Part shown: positions 21,814 through 34,100 of the stretch, piece by piece
How positions within the stretch are numbered: position 1 is the first letter of the stretch
Layout of the letters: the number at the start of each line of letters is the position of its first letter
Assembly: GCF_963576545.1 (NCBI RefSeq)
Contig: NC_083655.1
Location: 1,493,922 to 1,557,921, forward strand
From: Limanda limanda
Lineage: Eukaryota > Chordata > Actinopteri > Pleuronectiformes > Pleuronectidae
Direction: 5' to 3'
DNA length: 64,000 nucleotides
The notes under the pieces: model-generated
What the model was told of the DNA's origin: nothing
Database searches by the model: none
The model's input: the letters and a program-made list of their open reading frames with translations, nothing else
Made by a program: the position numbers and the translations under genes

Positions 21814-22910
21814 CAGAGGTGTAAAAAGTACTGAAATATCGTACTCAAGTAAAAGTACCTTTACTTTGATGAAATTTTACTTAAGTACAAGTAAAAGTAG
21901 CCATCTAAAAAATTACTCAAGTAAAAGTAAAAAGTAGTTCATTTAAAATGTACTTTAAGTAAAAGTTACTTAGTTACTTCCAACAACGTGATGGGGGCCT
22001 CTCCTATACAGTGCAAAAAAGGACAAGGGGTCATAAATCCAATCCAAAAACAATTATTTTTAATTAAAGGAGAAGCTTTACAAATATAAGTGCAATGAGA
22101 TTAAACATTTCAAACATTAAACATTTATCATGTCAACACAACATTTAAGAACTTTTGGGAGGACATGTCAAGACATGAACCAGATGACAGCTAAAATAAA
22201 AAGTTAAAATGCTGCTGTCCAACTGTATATTTAAACTTTTGGTTAAACTTTGGTCCACCTTTAGAGCACTAGTCTACAAACATCTTGCTGAGATGTGGCC
22301 ATGGGTTTTCTTCATCTGCTTTAATCTCAACTGGCGGAAAGTTCGATGCTTCCGCTTGTTGGTCGTCCGCAATATCATCCTTCTCTAGCTCTCGTGACAT
22401 CGACTCCATCATCCACTCTATGCAGCATCTACCACCAGTGTTGTGCAAGTTCACACCTCTCATGAACTAGTTCAAAGTTCAGTTCATACAAGTTAACATG
22501 AATAGTTCACGTTCATAGTTCACCATTTAAATTCTGAACTGGTTCATAGTTCAGTTCATTTCATAGTTTTAAGGTGGAAAGTGAGAATGAAAGACTTAAC
22601 TTGTTTTTTAAAGAAAACTTTATCCATCACTCCCCCTTGCCTTAAACGGTATTTCATATGTATCAATTACTAAAATAAATGTTTTTTTAAATTTTGTTTT
22701 GTTATTTCTAATTTTCCCTGTTTATTTATTCATACCCTGCAAACAAAAGGCACAACAAATCAAAGTTTTGATACATTTATTTTGAAATGGTTTCTTTTAT
22801 TTGAAAAGGCACTTCCTCAATAATAAGGAAAAGATCGCTACTGGCAGGTGTGCCTCGCGCACAACACTGTCTACCCCTGCAATGAGAATTGCCTTGCGCC
22901 TTGAACTATG
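21814..22910 (-). mobile_element. hAT (Tol2-like) transposon fragment
   Basis: Begins CAGAGGTGTAAAAAGTAC followed by many ACTTAAGTA/CTCAAGTAAAAGTA blocks, the terminal pattern of Tol2-type hAT elements. Minus-strand coding remnant at about 22269-22435 includes ENPWPHLSKMF, which resembles the start of the hAT transposase BED region. The right end is missing: host LRR-intron sequence resumes at 22911. A second hAT MITE is nested inside (22436-22869). Confidence 0.7.
22436..22869. mobile_element. hAT MITE nested in the hAT fragment, with target-site duplication
   Basis: Left end CAGTGTTGTGCAAG, right end GCGCACAACACTG; the 11 terminal bases are perfect inverted repeats. Flanks are TCTACCAC on the left and TCTACCCC on the right, an 8-base target duplication with one mismatch, as expected for hAT. 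The interior has repeated GTTCATAGTTCA and AACTAGTTCAAAGTTC and no coding sequence. A relative lies at about 54593-54720. Confidence 0.8.
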
Positions 22911-24147
22911 TGATGTTTAGTCAAAGTCCTTTATTTTCACACATGAACACAGTTTAATTTACAGTTAAGTTTTATTCTTTATCCAGGTTGGGGTTCTGCC
23001 GTCTGTCAGAGATCAGCTGTTCTTCTCTGGCTTCAGCTCTGAGGTCAAACCCATCTCATCTGGTAGAACTGGATCTGAGAGGAAACAACCTGCAGGACTC
23101 AGGAGTGAAGGAGCTGTGTGGTTTTCTACAGAGTCCAACCTGTCGACTGGAGACTCTGGGGTCAGTTCACTGACTGACTTTTGTAGATCTCATATCTATA
23201 AAACAGCATTTATACACAATTTATCTCATTTATTTAAAATTTTAAATAATTCCTCTTCATACATAACTTCTATCCATTCATTAATTAATCTGTGACATTT
23301 TAAATATTCAGCTACTTGTTAAAACACTGAGTTTATTCTGGATTTCATAAACTGATCTACAGGACAGAGACCGGGTCCAAATAATCTATTTGTACTGAAT
23401 CAGGACTCGTTTTTAGTCCAACATGTCTGATTTCATATTTATCTTCCATGTTATGAGTCTGTGCTCACATGAATATGTGTCTGTTATTTTCACACATGGA
23501 CTCAGTTTAATTTACAGTTAAGTTTTTTTTCTTTATCCAGCTTGTGGGGCTGCAGACTGTCAGAGATCAGCTGTTCTTCTCTGGCTTCAGCTCTGAGGTC
23601 AAACCCCTCTCATCTGAGAGAACTGGATCTGAGTAACAACGACCTGAAGGACTCAGGAGTGAAGGAGCTGCTTGATCTACAGCAGAGTCCAACCTGTCGA
23701 CTGGAGACTCTGAGGTCAGTAGATGGGTGGAGTCAGTCCACGCTGCTTTCATCAGTATTTTACTAAACACAGTCAGTATCACAGATCCAGGGTCTGTGCT
23801 ACCAAGCAGGATTTGTGGTTATCAGGTTAACTTCAGGTTTAGTTTTTTCAGTCCTACGAAGCTCGTCCACTTCTTAACGAGGTGAATCACCATGGTAACT
23901 TCGGATGAATGGCTAACCTGCTCCTGGTTAAGTTGGAGATCAACCCGTATCAAAGCTCCGCCCACTGACCACAGTGACTCTTCACTGTTGTGTGGTGCAC
24001 ACTCTCCTTAAAGGGACGGATAAGGGAAGTTTAAATCAACGTCTGGTTGGTTCAGTTGATCTCTAACTCACCCAGAACATCTCAATGTCTCCAGACACAT
24101 CCTGTCCCCAAAACACCAGATGCACTCAGTCAGCTTCCTGGAGACAG

Positions 24148-27100
24148 GTCCATGTGTGTGTCCTCAGAGACAGTGAGACAGTTTGTGTCCTCAGAGACAG
24201 TGTGTGTCCTCAGAATCAGTGAGACAGTGTGTGTCCTCAGAGACAGTGTGTGTCCTCAGAGTCAGTGAGACAGTGTGTGTCCTCAGAGACAGTGTGTGTC
24301 CTCAGAGTCAGTGAGACAGTGTGTGTCCTCAGAGACAGTGTGTGTCCTCACAGACAGTGAGACAGTGTGTGTCCTCAGAGACAGTGAGACAGTGTGTGTC
24401 CTCAGAGTCAGTCATACAGTGTGTGTCCTCAGAGTCAGTGTGTGTCCTCAGAGTCAGTGTTTGTCCTCAAAGACAGTGTGTGTCCTCAGAGTCAGTGAGA
24501 CTGTGTGTGTCCTCATTGACAGTGAGACAATGTATTTCCTCAGAGACAGTGTGTGTCCTCAGAGACAGTGAGACAGTGTGTGTCCTCAGAGACAGTGTGT
24601 GTCCTCAGAGTCAGTGAGACAGTGTGTGTCCTCAGAGACAGTGTGTGTCCTCACAGACAGTGAGACAATGTGTGTGCTCAGAGACAGTGAGACAATGTGT
24701 GTCCTCAAAGACAGTTTGTGTCCTCAGAGTCAGTGTGTGTCCTCAGAGACAGTGAGACAGTGTGTGTCCTCAGAGTCAGTCATACAGTGTGTGTCCTCAG
24801 AGACTGTGAGATAGTGTGTGTCTTCAGAGACTGTGAGATAGTGTGTGTCCTCAGAGTCAGTGAGACAGTGTGTGTCCTCAGAGTCAGTCATGCAGTGTGT
24901 GTCCTCAGAGACAGTGAGACAGGGTGTGTCCTCAGAGTCAGTCATACAGTGTGTGTCCTCAGAGACAGTGTGTGTCCTCAGAATCAGTGAGACAGTGTGT
25001 GTCCTCATTGACAGTGAGACAACGTATTTCCTCAGAGACAGTGTGTGTCCTCAGAGACAGTGAGACAGTGTGTGTCCTCAAAGACAGTGTGTGTCCTCAG
25101 AGTCAGTGAGACAGTGTGTCTCCTCAGAGTCAGTGAGACAGTGTGTGTCCTCAGAGTCAGTCATACAGTGTGTGTCCTCAGAGACAGTGTGTGTCCTCAG
25201 AATCAGTGAGACAGTGTGTGTCCTCATTGACAGTGAGACAACGTATTTCCTCAGAGACAGTGTGTGTCCTCAGAGACAGTGAGACAGTGTGTGTCCTCAA
25301 AGACAGTGTGTGTCCTCAGAGTCAGTGAGACAGTGTGTGTCCTCAGAGACAGTGAGACAGTGTGTGTCCTCAGAGACAGTATGTGTCCTCAGAGTCAGTG
25401 AGACAGTGTGTGTCCTCAGAGTCAGTGTGTGTCCTCGGAGTTAGTGTGTGTCCTCAAAGACAGTGTGTGTCCTCAGAGACAGTGTGTGTCCTCAGAGTCA
25501 GTGTGTGTCCTCAAAGACAGTGTGTGTCCTCAGAGTCAGTGAGACTGTGTGTGTCCTCATTGACAGTGAGACAATGCATTTCCTCAGAGACAGTGTGTGT
25601 CCTCAGAGACAGTGAGACAGTGTGTGTCCTCAGAGACAGTGTGTGTCCTCAGAGTCAGTGAGACAGTGTGTGTCCTCAGAGACAGTGTGTGTCCTCACAG
25701 ACAGTGAGACAATGTGTGTGCTCAGAGACAGTGAGACAATGTGTGTCCTCAAAGACAGTTTGTGTCCTCAGAGTCAGTGTGTGTCCTCAGAGACAGTGAG
25801 ACAGTGTGTGTCCTCAGAGTCAGTCATACAGTGTGTGTCCTCAGAGTCAGTGTGTGTCCTCAGAGTCAGTGTGTGTCCTCAAAGACAGTGTGTGTCCTCA
25901 GAGTCAGTGAGTCAGTGTGTGTCCTCAAAGACAGTGTGTGTCCTCAGAGTCAGTGAGACAGTGTGTGTCTTCAGAGACTGTGAGATAGTGTGTGTCCTCA
26001 GAGACAGTGAGACAGGGTGTGTCCTTAGGGTCAGTGAGACAGTGTGTGTCCTCAGAGTCAGTGAGACAGTGTGTGTCCTCAGAGTCAGTCATGCAGTGTG
26101 TGTCCTCAGAGACAGTGAGACAGGGTGTGTCCTCAGAGTCAGTCATACAGTGTGTGTCCTCAGGGTCAGTGAGACAGTGTGTGTCCTCAGAGTCAGTGAG
26201 ACAGTGTCTGTCCTCAGAGTCAGTGAGACAGTGTGTGTCCTCAGAGTCAGTCATGCAGTGTGTGTCCTCAGAGACAGTGTGTGTCCTCAGAATCAGTGAG
26301 ACACTGTGTGTCCTCATTGACAGTGAGACAACGTATTTCCTCAGAGACAGTGTGTGTCCTCAGAGACAGTGAGACAGTGTGTGTCCTCAGAGACAGGGTG
26401 TGTCCTCAGAGTCAGTGAGACAGTGTTTGTCCTCAGAGACAGTGAGACAGTGTGTGTCCTCAGAGTCAGTGTGTGTCCTCGGAGTTAGTGTGTGTCCTCA
26501 AAGACAGTGTGTGTCCTCAGAGACAGTTATACAGTGTGTGTCCTCAGAGACTGTGTGTGTCCTCATTGACAGTGAGACAATGTGTTTCCTCAGAGACAGT
26601 GTGTGTCATCAGAGACATAGAGACAGTGTGTGTCCTCAGATACAGTGTGTGTCCTCATAGACAGTGAGACAATGTGTGTGCTCAGAGACAGTGAGACAAT
26701 GTTTGTCCTCAGAGACAGTTTGTGCCATCAGAGTCAGTGTGTGTCCTCAGAGATAGTGTGTGTTCTCAGAGACAGTGAGACAGTGTGTGTCCTCAGAGAC
26801 AGTGTGTGTCCTCAGAGTCAATGAGAAAGTGTGTGTCCTCAAAGTCAGTGTGTGTCCTCAGAGTCAGTAGACAGTGTGTGTCTTCAGAGACAGTGAGATA
26901 GTGTGTGTCCTCAGAGACAGTCATACAGTGTGTGTCCTCAGAGTCAGTGTGTGTCCTCAGAGACAGTGAGACAGTGTGTGTCCTCAGAGATAGTGTGTGT
27001 CCTCATAGACAGTGAGACAATGTGTGTGCTCAGAGACAGTGAGACAATGTTTGTCCTCAGAGACAGTTTGTGTCATCAGAGTCAGTGTGTGTCCTCAGAG

Positions 27101-27403
27101 ATAGTGTGTGTTCTCAGAGACAGTGAGACAGTGTGTGTCCTCAGAGACAGTGTGTGTCCTCAGAGTCAATGAGAAAGTGTGTGTCCTCAAAGTCAGTGTG
27201 TGTCCTCAGAGTCAGTGTGTGTCCTCAGAGTTAGTGTGTGTCCTCAAAGACAGTGTGTGTCCTCAGAGTCAGTAGACAGTGTGTGTCTTCAGAGACAGTG
27301 AGACAGTGTGTGTCCTCAGAGACAGTCATACAGTGTGTGTCCTCAGAGTCAGTGTGTGTCCTCAGAGACAGTGAGACAGTGTGTGTCCTCAGAGATAGTG
27401 TGC
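24148..27403. repeat. Minisatellite array of about 3.25 kb behind unit A2
   Basis: Tandem array built from two related units: about 19 bases (CCTCAGAGACAGTGTGTGT) and about 27 bases (the same plus GAGACAGT). Variants swap AGACAG for AGTCAG and GTGAGACA for GTCATACA. Higher-order repetition is visible, with blocks recurring at spacings near 219, 348 and 1044 bases. The unit rarely contains stop codons, giving long Cys/Val/Ser-rich frames in several phases and on the minus strand, up to 225 codons; these are not genes. Short arrays of the same unit follow B (37661-37839) and C (51398-51430). Confidence 0.95.
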
Positions 27404-28157
27404 GTTTACAAGTTTGTATTGATTCAGTTTAATGTAGTTTATTGGTCTGAGTGTAGATCAGGAAATGCTCCAGTTGCAAAAGTACTTTTTTATTCAATGT
27501 CTGTTTTTGGCTCTGCAGGTTTATTGGTGGATTTACAAAGGACATAAACCAATATTACATGAAAGGTCACTTTGTTATTGTTCTTGTACAATAACACAAC
27601 TCCTGCATCCTTTGAGACATAAATTATATAAATTTAATTTCTATGTACTTCAATTAAAATGGCTACAGCTGACTGAATAATCAAGTGATTGATTGAAATT
27701 TGCATCCAAACTACTTTAGGCCTCCTGAGGTCACATGTCTCACTCCTACACACACAGAGTTCAGTCCTTATCACACACAATGGAAGTGAGTGACTGACAG
27801 CTGGAGAACTAATGTTCAATATTTACTTATATACAAGGTAATATTCATATTTATGACCTTATTCAAGTCAAAGCCTTTGTAAAAAACATTGTGCTGCAGT
27901 AGCAGAATTCTGCAGAACATTGTTGAACTGAGAAGATACAGATTGAACAGATGCTGAAAATATGAATTAATATTAATGTGAATATTGTGCAATGAATAGG
28001 TACATTTGCATAACTGCATTTCTTTGTGTATATTTATGCTCTTGCATTCAGCCTTTAACAGAAATTACAAAATACATAAAAATGAGTATGAACCTCCTAA
28101 CAGACTTGTTTGTTCTGATTCCTCTGAGCTCACAGTGTTTTTCCTCTCAGACTGAAG
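27404..28157. other. 5' flank of NLR unit B
   Basis: Matches A1 5848-6609 and C 43989-44722 (TTTACAAG-TTGTATT start, GTGCTGCAGTAGCAGAA, then the region before the ATG). It starts directly at the minisatellite edge, so everything upstream in A1 and C, including the probable 5' UTR exon, is missing. Unlike A1 and C it retains a CTCTCAG acceptor 7 bases before the ATG. Confidence 0.75.
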
Positions 28158-31100
28158 ATGAGTGGTTATGAGGAGGAAGAGGACAGAGCAGAGTCTCCAG
28201 GGTCCAGCTGTCTGTCTCTGAAGAGTGACCAGTCCAAAGAATATCCTCCACTCTTCAGTAAAGAACCTGGACCCTCACACACAGAGTAAGAGACTGTTTC
28301 TAGTGTGACCTGCTCTGAAGAGGATCTAGTTTCCTCTAGTGTGGCCCCTGCATTAGGACACAGCTTCATTGAAGTTGGTGACTCATCTCTCAGAATCACT
28401 CAAAGAGCTCAGACCTCCACCAAGAACCAACACGCTCCTTATGAAACCACTTTGAAATCCACTAGAGACTCATTTGATTTGGATCTGCACCAAATTACAC
28501 ACACTGGTAAACATCAGTCCTCTGAACATGTCCGGATCTGATTCACAGACCACAACCTTCCACCAAGTTTACTGGTAATCTGTTGTTTTTTATAATCCTA
28601 CTAACGAACCAACCAACACACAAACATACTGGGTGAAAACAGAACCTCCTTGACAGAAGTAATGACAACCTGTGACTGTGACATGTGAGTTATCAGGAAA
28701 TGTCTTCACAGGGAGAGGAAGAGGAGGAGTCATGTTTCTGAGGAGGAGCAGTCGTCCTGCTGTGCTTCGTGTCAGGACGTCCTGAAGGATCTAGTCTCCA
28801 CCAGCTGTGGACACTGGTTCTGCAGACAGTGCATCACCTCATACTGGGACCAGTCTGGTTCTTCAGGAGACTCCTCCTGTCCCCAGTGTGGACAAAGATC
28901 CAGAACAGGAGCTGGAGGTCAGACAGCCGGTCAGAGCAGCACTGTACATGTGTCTGCTGATGTCTTCACTTCTGACAACAGCACATGTGGTTTTATTTTG
29001 TTCCTTCATACAGCATCAACATTTAACATCGTTATAAAAGCACAAAGTTAAAAAGCTTTTATTTTCTGTAGTTTTTCTGTATCTGATGAAAACAATCAGC
29101 AGATTCTCAGATTCTCTGTCTCTGACATTGTTTCTTGTCTTTCAGCAGATCGTGGTCTGCAGAAGGTTGTAGATGATCATAAGCTCAGTCTGAGGACGAC
29201 ATGTGAACATGTGACTGAAGGAAGTTATGAAACAGGAAGTAGAACCCTCCTCAACAGGATCTACACTGAGCTCCACATCACAGAGGGACAGAGTGAAGAG
29301 GTTAATACTCAACACGAGGTGAGGCAGCTTGAGACGGCTTCCAAGAAGAAGATCCTCCACGACACTCCCATCAGGTGCCACGACATCTTTAAAGCCTCCA
29401 CTGACCAGCAGAGCAGCATCAGAGTCGTCCTGACCAACGGCGTTGCTGGCGTTGGAAAAACCTTCTCGGTGCAGAAGTTCACTCTGGACTGGGCCGAGGG
29501 TTTAGAGAACCAGGATGTGGGTCTGCTGACTGTGCTTTCGTTCAGGGAGCTGAACCTGGTGAAGGACCAGCAGCACAGTCTCCTCACGCTGCTCCGTGTT
29601 TTCCATCCAGCGTTACAGAAGCTCACGGCAGAGACGCTCGCTGTCTGTAAACCTTTGTTCATCTTTGACGGCCTGGATGAAAGCAGACCTTCTCTGGACT
29701 TCAAACACAGGGAGCTTGTGTCTGAGGTCACACAGAGGTCATCGGTCAACGTGCTGCTAACAAACCTCATCCGGGGGAATCTGCTTCCCTCGGCTCTCGT
29801 CTGGATAACCTCCAGACCTGCGGCGGCCAATCAGATCCCTACTGCATGTGTTGACAGGGTCACAGAAGTACGAGGCTTCACTGACGCCCAGAAGGAGGAG
29901 TACTTCAGGAGGAGATTCAGTGATGAAGAGCTGTGCAGCAGAATCATCTCACACATCAAGACGTCCAGGAGCCTCCACATCATGTGTCAAATCCCAGTCT
30001 TCTGCTGGATCAGTGCTACAGTTCTGGAGCACATGTTGACCACAGAGCAGAGAGGAGAGCTGCCCAAGACCCTGACTGACCTGTACTCACACTTCCTGCT
30101 GGTTCAGACAAAGAGGAAGAACAACAAGTACGGTGAGGGACATGAGACGACTCCACAGCAGCTGACGGAGGCTGACAGGGACGTTCTCCTGAAGCTGGGG
30201 AAGCTGGCGTTTGAACAACTGGAGGAAGGAAAGATCATGTTCTACCAAGAAGACCTGGAGCTGTGTGGTCTTAATGTCACAGAGGCCTCGGTGTACTCAG
30301 GAGTTTGCACTGAGATCTTCAGAAAAGAGTGTGTGCTCTTCCAGAAATCAGTCTACTGCTTTGTTCATCTGAGCGTTCAGGAGTTTCTGGCTGCAGTCTA
30401 CATGTTCCACTGTTACACTGAGAGGAACAGAAAAGATCTCAACTACTTCTTGGGAACATATGGGATCACAGACAGTACCTTCTCCCTGGATGACCTCCTG
30501 AAGAGAACCATGGAGAAATCCCTCACCAGTACAAATGGTCATCTGGACCTGTTTGTTCGCTTCCTTCACGGCCTCAGTCTGGAGTCCAACCAGAGAGTCT
30601 TAGGAGGCCTGCTGGGTCGGACACGGAACAAACCAGAGATCATCCAGACAGTCTTAGGAGGCCTGCCGGGTCGGACAGGGAACAATCCAGAGATCATCCA
30701 GAGAGTCATCAACAACCTGAAGGAGATGAAGAGTGATGACATTTCTCCTGACAGAAGCATCAACATCTTCCACTGTCTGACTGAGATGAACGACCACTCA
30801 GTTCATCAGCAGATGAAACAGTTCCTGACGTCAGAGAACAAATCAGAGGAGAAACTCTCTGAGATCCACTGCTCAGCTCTGGCCTACATGCTGCAGATGT
30901 CAGAGGAGGTTCTGGATGAGTTGGACCTGAAGAAGTTCAACACATCAGACCAGGGTCGACTGAGACTGATCCCAGCTGTGAGGAACTGCAGGAAGGCTCT
31001 GTGAGTCCAGACATGATCAATAACATTTTCAATCAGTGCAGATGAGTGGTTCATCAAATACACTCAGTGTTAAATGATCCTCATTGTTTTGGGCAGCATG

Positions 31101-34100
31101 GTGTCACAGTGGTCAACACTGTTAGTGCAGCCTTTCTGTGAGGAGGAGGTTCTCCTGGTGTCTGCAGGGTTTTATTTGGGTTCTCCAGTTTCCTCCACAA
31201 ACCATTAGACATGTAGATCGAGATCTAATCAGTTTATCTTTGAGTCCAACTGGTCAAAATGTGAAGAAATCCCCTAAAGACAGACTTGAGACTGCAAAAG
31301 GCCATGAACATGTTGTGTGACCTTGACCTTTGACCTTTGACCACCTGAATCTAATGAGTTCCCCTGTTAGTCTGAATGAACGCTTGAACCAAATCTGAAA
31401 GGATTCTCTTGAGGAGTTTTTAACATGTTCATGAGGCAAAGAGGGGATTTACCAGGGTGAGGGTCACATGATCACCTTTTGTAGGAATGTTGTGTTTTCT
31501 GATTTTATTCTAACTTATATTTTCTTTAATTACAGACTCGGTGGTTGTGGACTCTCAGAGACTCACTGGGAAGTCGTGGCCTCAGCTCTGAAGTCAGACC
31601 CCTCACATCTGAGAGAACTGGATCTGAGTAACAACAAGCTGCAGGACTCAGAAGTGAAGCTGCTGTGTTCTGGACTGGAGAGTCCAAACTGTCGACTGGA
31701 AACTCTGAGGTCCTTAAATCCTTCTTCACTTTTCAGACTTTCTTTCTTATTGGGTCATTATTTATTTAAATTGTCTCAGTTCTGCTCTGCTCACTGTCCC
31801 TCAGTCATCTGTCCCTCACCCAGCCTGTCAGTCACGTCCACCTCATCAACTCCATTCACCTGCACTCACCTGCTCCTGATCACTGAGAAAGTCTCAGTAA
31901 ATAACATGTGGACTGAGGCCGAGCACTCGTCCTCCTCAGGTTTTCAAAATAAGACACATTCTTATTGAAACACGCTGGACAGTTGATAAGTATAGAAACA
32001 AACAGGAAGTGACATCAGGAGCCGTCCCTACTTTAAACAGTGTTTAATTACACAAAGCTGCTCAGTGACCAACACACAGAGAAGAAGCTGATGAATGAAA
32101 CAATGGTTCAAAATGTCTGATCTGATATTTATCTTCAGGTCACAGACTGGACTGAGGTCAGCAACATGATGAGAGTCTGTGTTGACATGATGACGATCCA
32201 CAACAATGGGAGGACACATTCTAATATTCATATTTCTTTATCCAGGTTGTGGACCTGCAGTCTGTCAGAGATCAGCTGTTCTTCTCTGGCTTCAGCTCTG
32301 AGGTCAAACCCCTCTCATCTGAGAGAACTGGATCTGAGTGACAACGACCTGAAGGACTCAGGAGTGAAGGAGCTGTGTGGTTTTCTACAGAGTCCAACCT
32401 GTCGACTGGAGACTCTGTGGTCAGTTCACTGACTGACTTTTGTAGATCTCATATCTATAAAAAGCATTTATACAAAAAAATTCTCATTTAATTATAATTT
32501 AACATAATTCCTCTTCATACATAACTTGAATCCATTCATTAATTAATATGTGACATTTTAAATATTCAGCTACTTGTTAAAACACTGAGTTCAGTTCTGG
32601 ATTTCCTAAACTGATCTGCATGACAGAGACAGGGTCCAAATTAACTATTTTTACTGAATCAGGACTCGTTTTTAGTCCAACATGTCTGATTTCATATTTA
32701 ACTTCCATGTTATGAGTCTGTGCTCACATGAATATGTGCCTGTTATTTTCACACATGAACTCAGTTTAATTTACAGTTAAGTTTTATTCTTTATTCAGGT
32801 TGGAGAGCTGCAGACTGTCAGAGATCAGCTGTTCTTCTCTGGCTTCAGCTCTGAGGTCAAACCCCTCTCATCTGTTAGAACTGGATCTGAGTAGAAACAG
32901 GCTGCAGGACTCAAAAGTGAAGGAGCTGTGTGGATTTCTACAGAGTTCAGACTGTCGACTGAAGACTCTGAGGTCAGACATCATGGTTTAATGTTAAAGG
33001 TTCAGTGTTTAGAGTTTAGTGACATCTCGTGGTGAAGTGTCATGTTGCAGCTCAACACCCCTTCCAAATATGAAAGAGAACCTTCGGCACTTTCAGCTTA
33101 CATAGAAACTCAAAAGGTTTAGTTTGTCCAGTCAGGGCTACTGTAAAAATACATGGCTGCCTCCATAGACAGGACACGCTCCTGATGTAAATATGAAAGT
33201 ATGTAAATAAACAGTTTGTAAATATGAAGTATTTAAACATAAAGTATGGAAATATAAATGTCTCATTCAAGTAAAGAACACAACAGTTGGTACAATTCAG
33301 ATGAAACTAGTGAAAACATCTCTAAGATAATTTTCTATTCAGTTTCTAACAATGGATCCTTTCTCCTGAATCTTCCACACTGGAGCTTTAAGGTCAAAGG
33401 TCAGAACATGTGTTCCTAACAGTGAACACTGATACTGAGCTGACAGATGTTTGTAGAATGAGCGCTGAGGACCGAGTCAGGCTCAATGTGACTGAAGTTT
33501 CACTGACAGAGAAACAATCCAATGCTGGAAAATGTGTCCATGTAATGTTTCTGTGGAAGCGAACCAGGACTTGTCCCGGTGGTCCTGTGGACTGACCACA
33601 TGACAGCGTGCTGCGTTGGTGTTCTGGGACTGGGCTCAGGGACTGGAGTCCAAGTGGATTATATTTGATTCCTTTTATTTGTAGGACCAAGTTCTTCAGG
33701 CCTGTTTCTTCCACTTTGGGTTCATTTCCAACATGAAACCCTTCCTCTGGTTTCAGGACTTACACGGGGTCGTCCATGCCTTTATCTTTTCACCACTAGA
33801 TCTCTGTCCCGCCCTGTACACACGTGTTCCTCAGGCTCCCTGCACCACTTTCAACTGGTCAAACTGCTGCTCAGATCATTGCCACTTCAAGAAAACATGA
33901 TCATAGAACTGCTCGTCCTTTCACACATCAACTGTGGAACATGTTCTGACAAGTGGGTCGGACATTTTCTGGAGCTGAAGCAGCAGCAGGAGATTGTCCG
34001 GGTCCGACTCGTTCACATTAACAGGAACATGTGGGAACATTCAGAAAAGGGGCGGAGCCAAAACCCATATCTCCATGATAACCATGGTTACGTTAAGTTA

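Larger units (their letters stand above)
18868..23766 (+). pseudogene. NLR unit A2: truncated copy (NACHT tail plus LRR exons)
   Basis: Keeps only the last ~88 bases of the NACHT exon (18868-18955, [14 protein letters not shown]...NCRKA, donor GCTCG|gtgagt), then type-I LRR exon 19481-19654, type-II exons 20136-20309, 20679-20852 and 22987-23160, and terminal exon 23541-23766 with the [16 protein letters not shown] tail. No cassette, RING, FISNA or NACHT core is present, so it cannot encode a receptor by itself. All LRR exons remain open and phase 2-2 with good splice sites, so they could be spliced in frame onto A1. The intron 20853-22986 is packed with transposons. Confidence 0.8.

Noticed and set aside
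25622..26299. 225-codon Cys/Val/Ser-rich frame
   Set aside because: Lies wholly in the minisatellite; the repeat units rarely contain stops, and other phases and the minus strand are open too.
24148..27403. CRISPR-like array of short repeats
   Set aside because: Units are contiguous and related along their full length with no unique spacers, and the genome is vertebrate.
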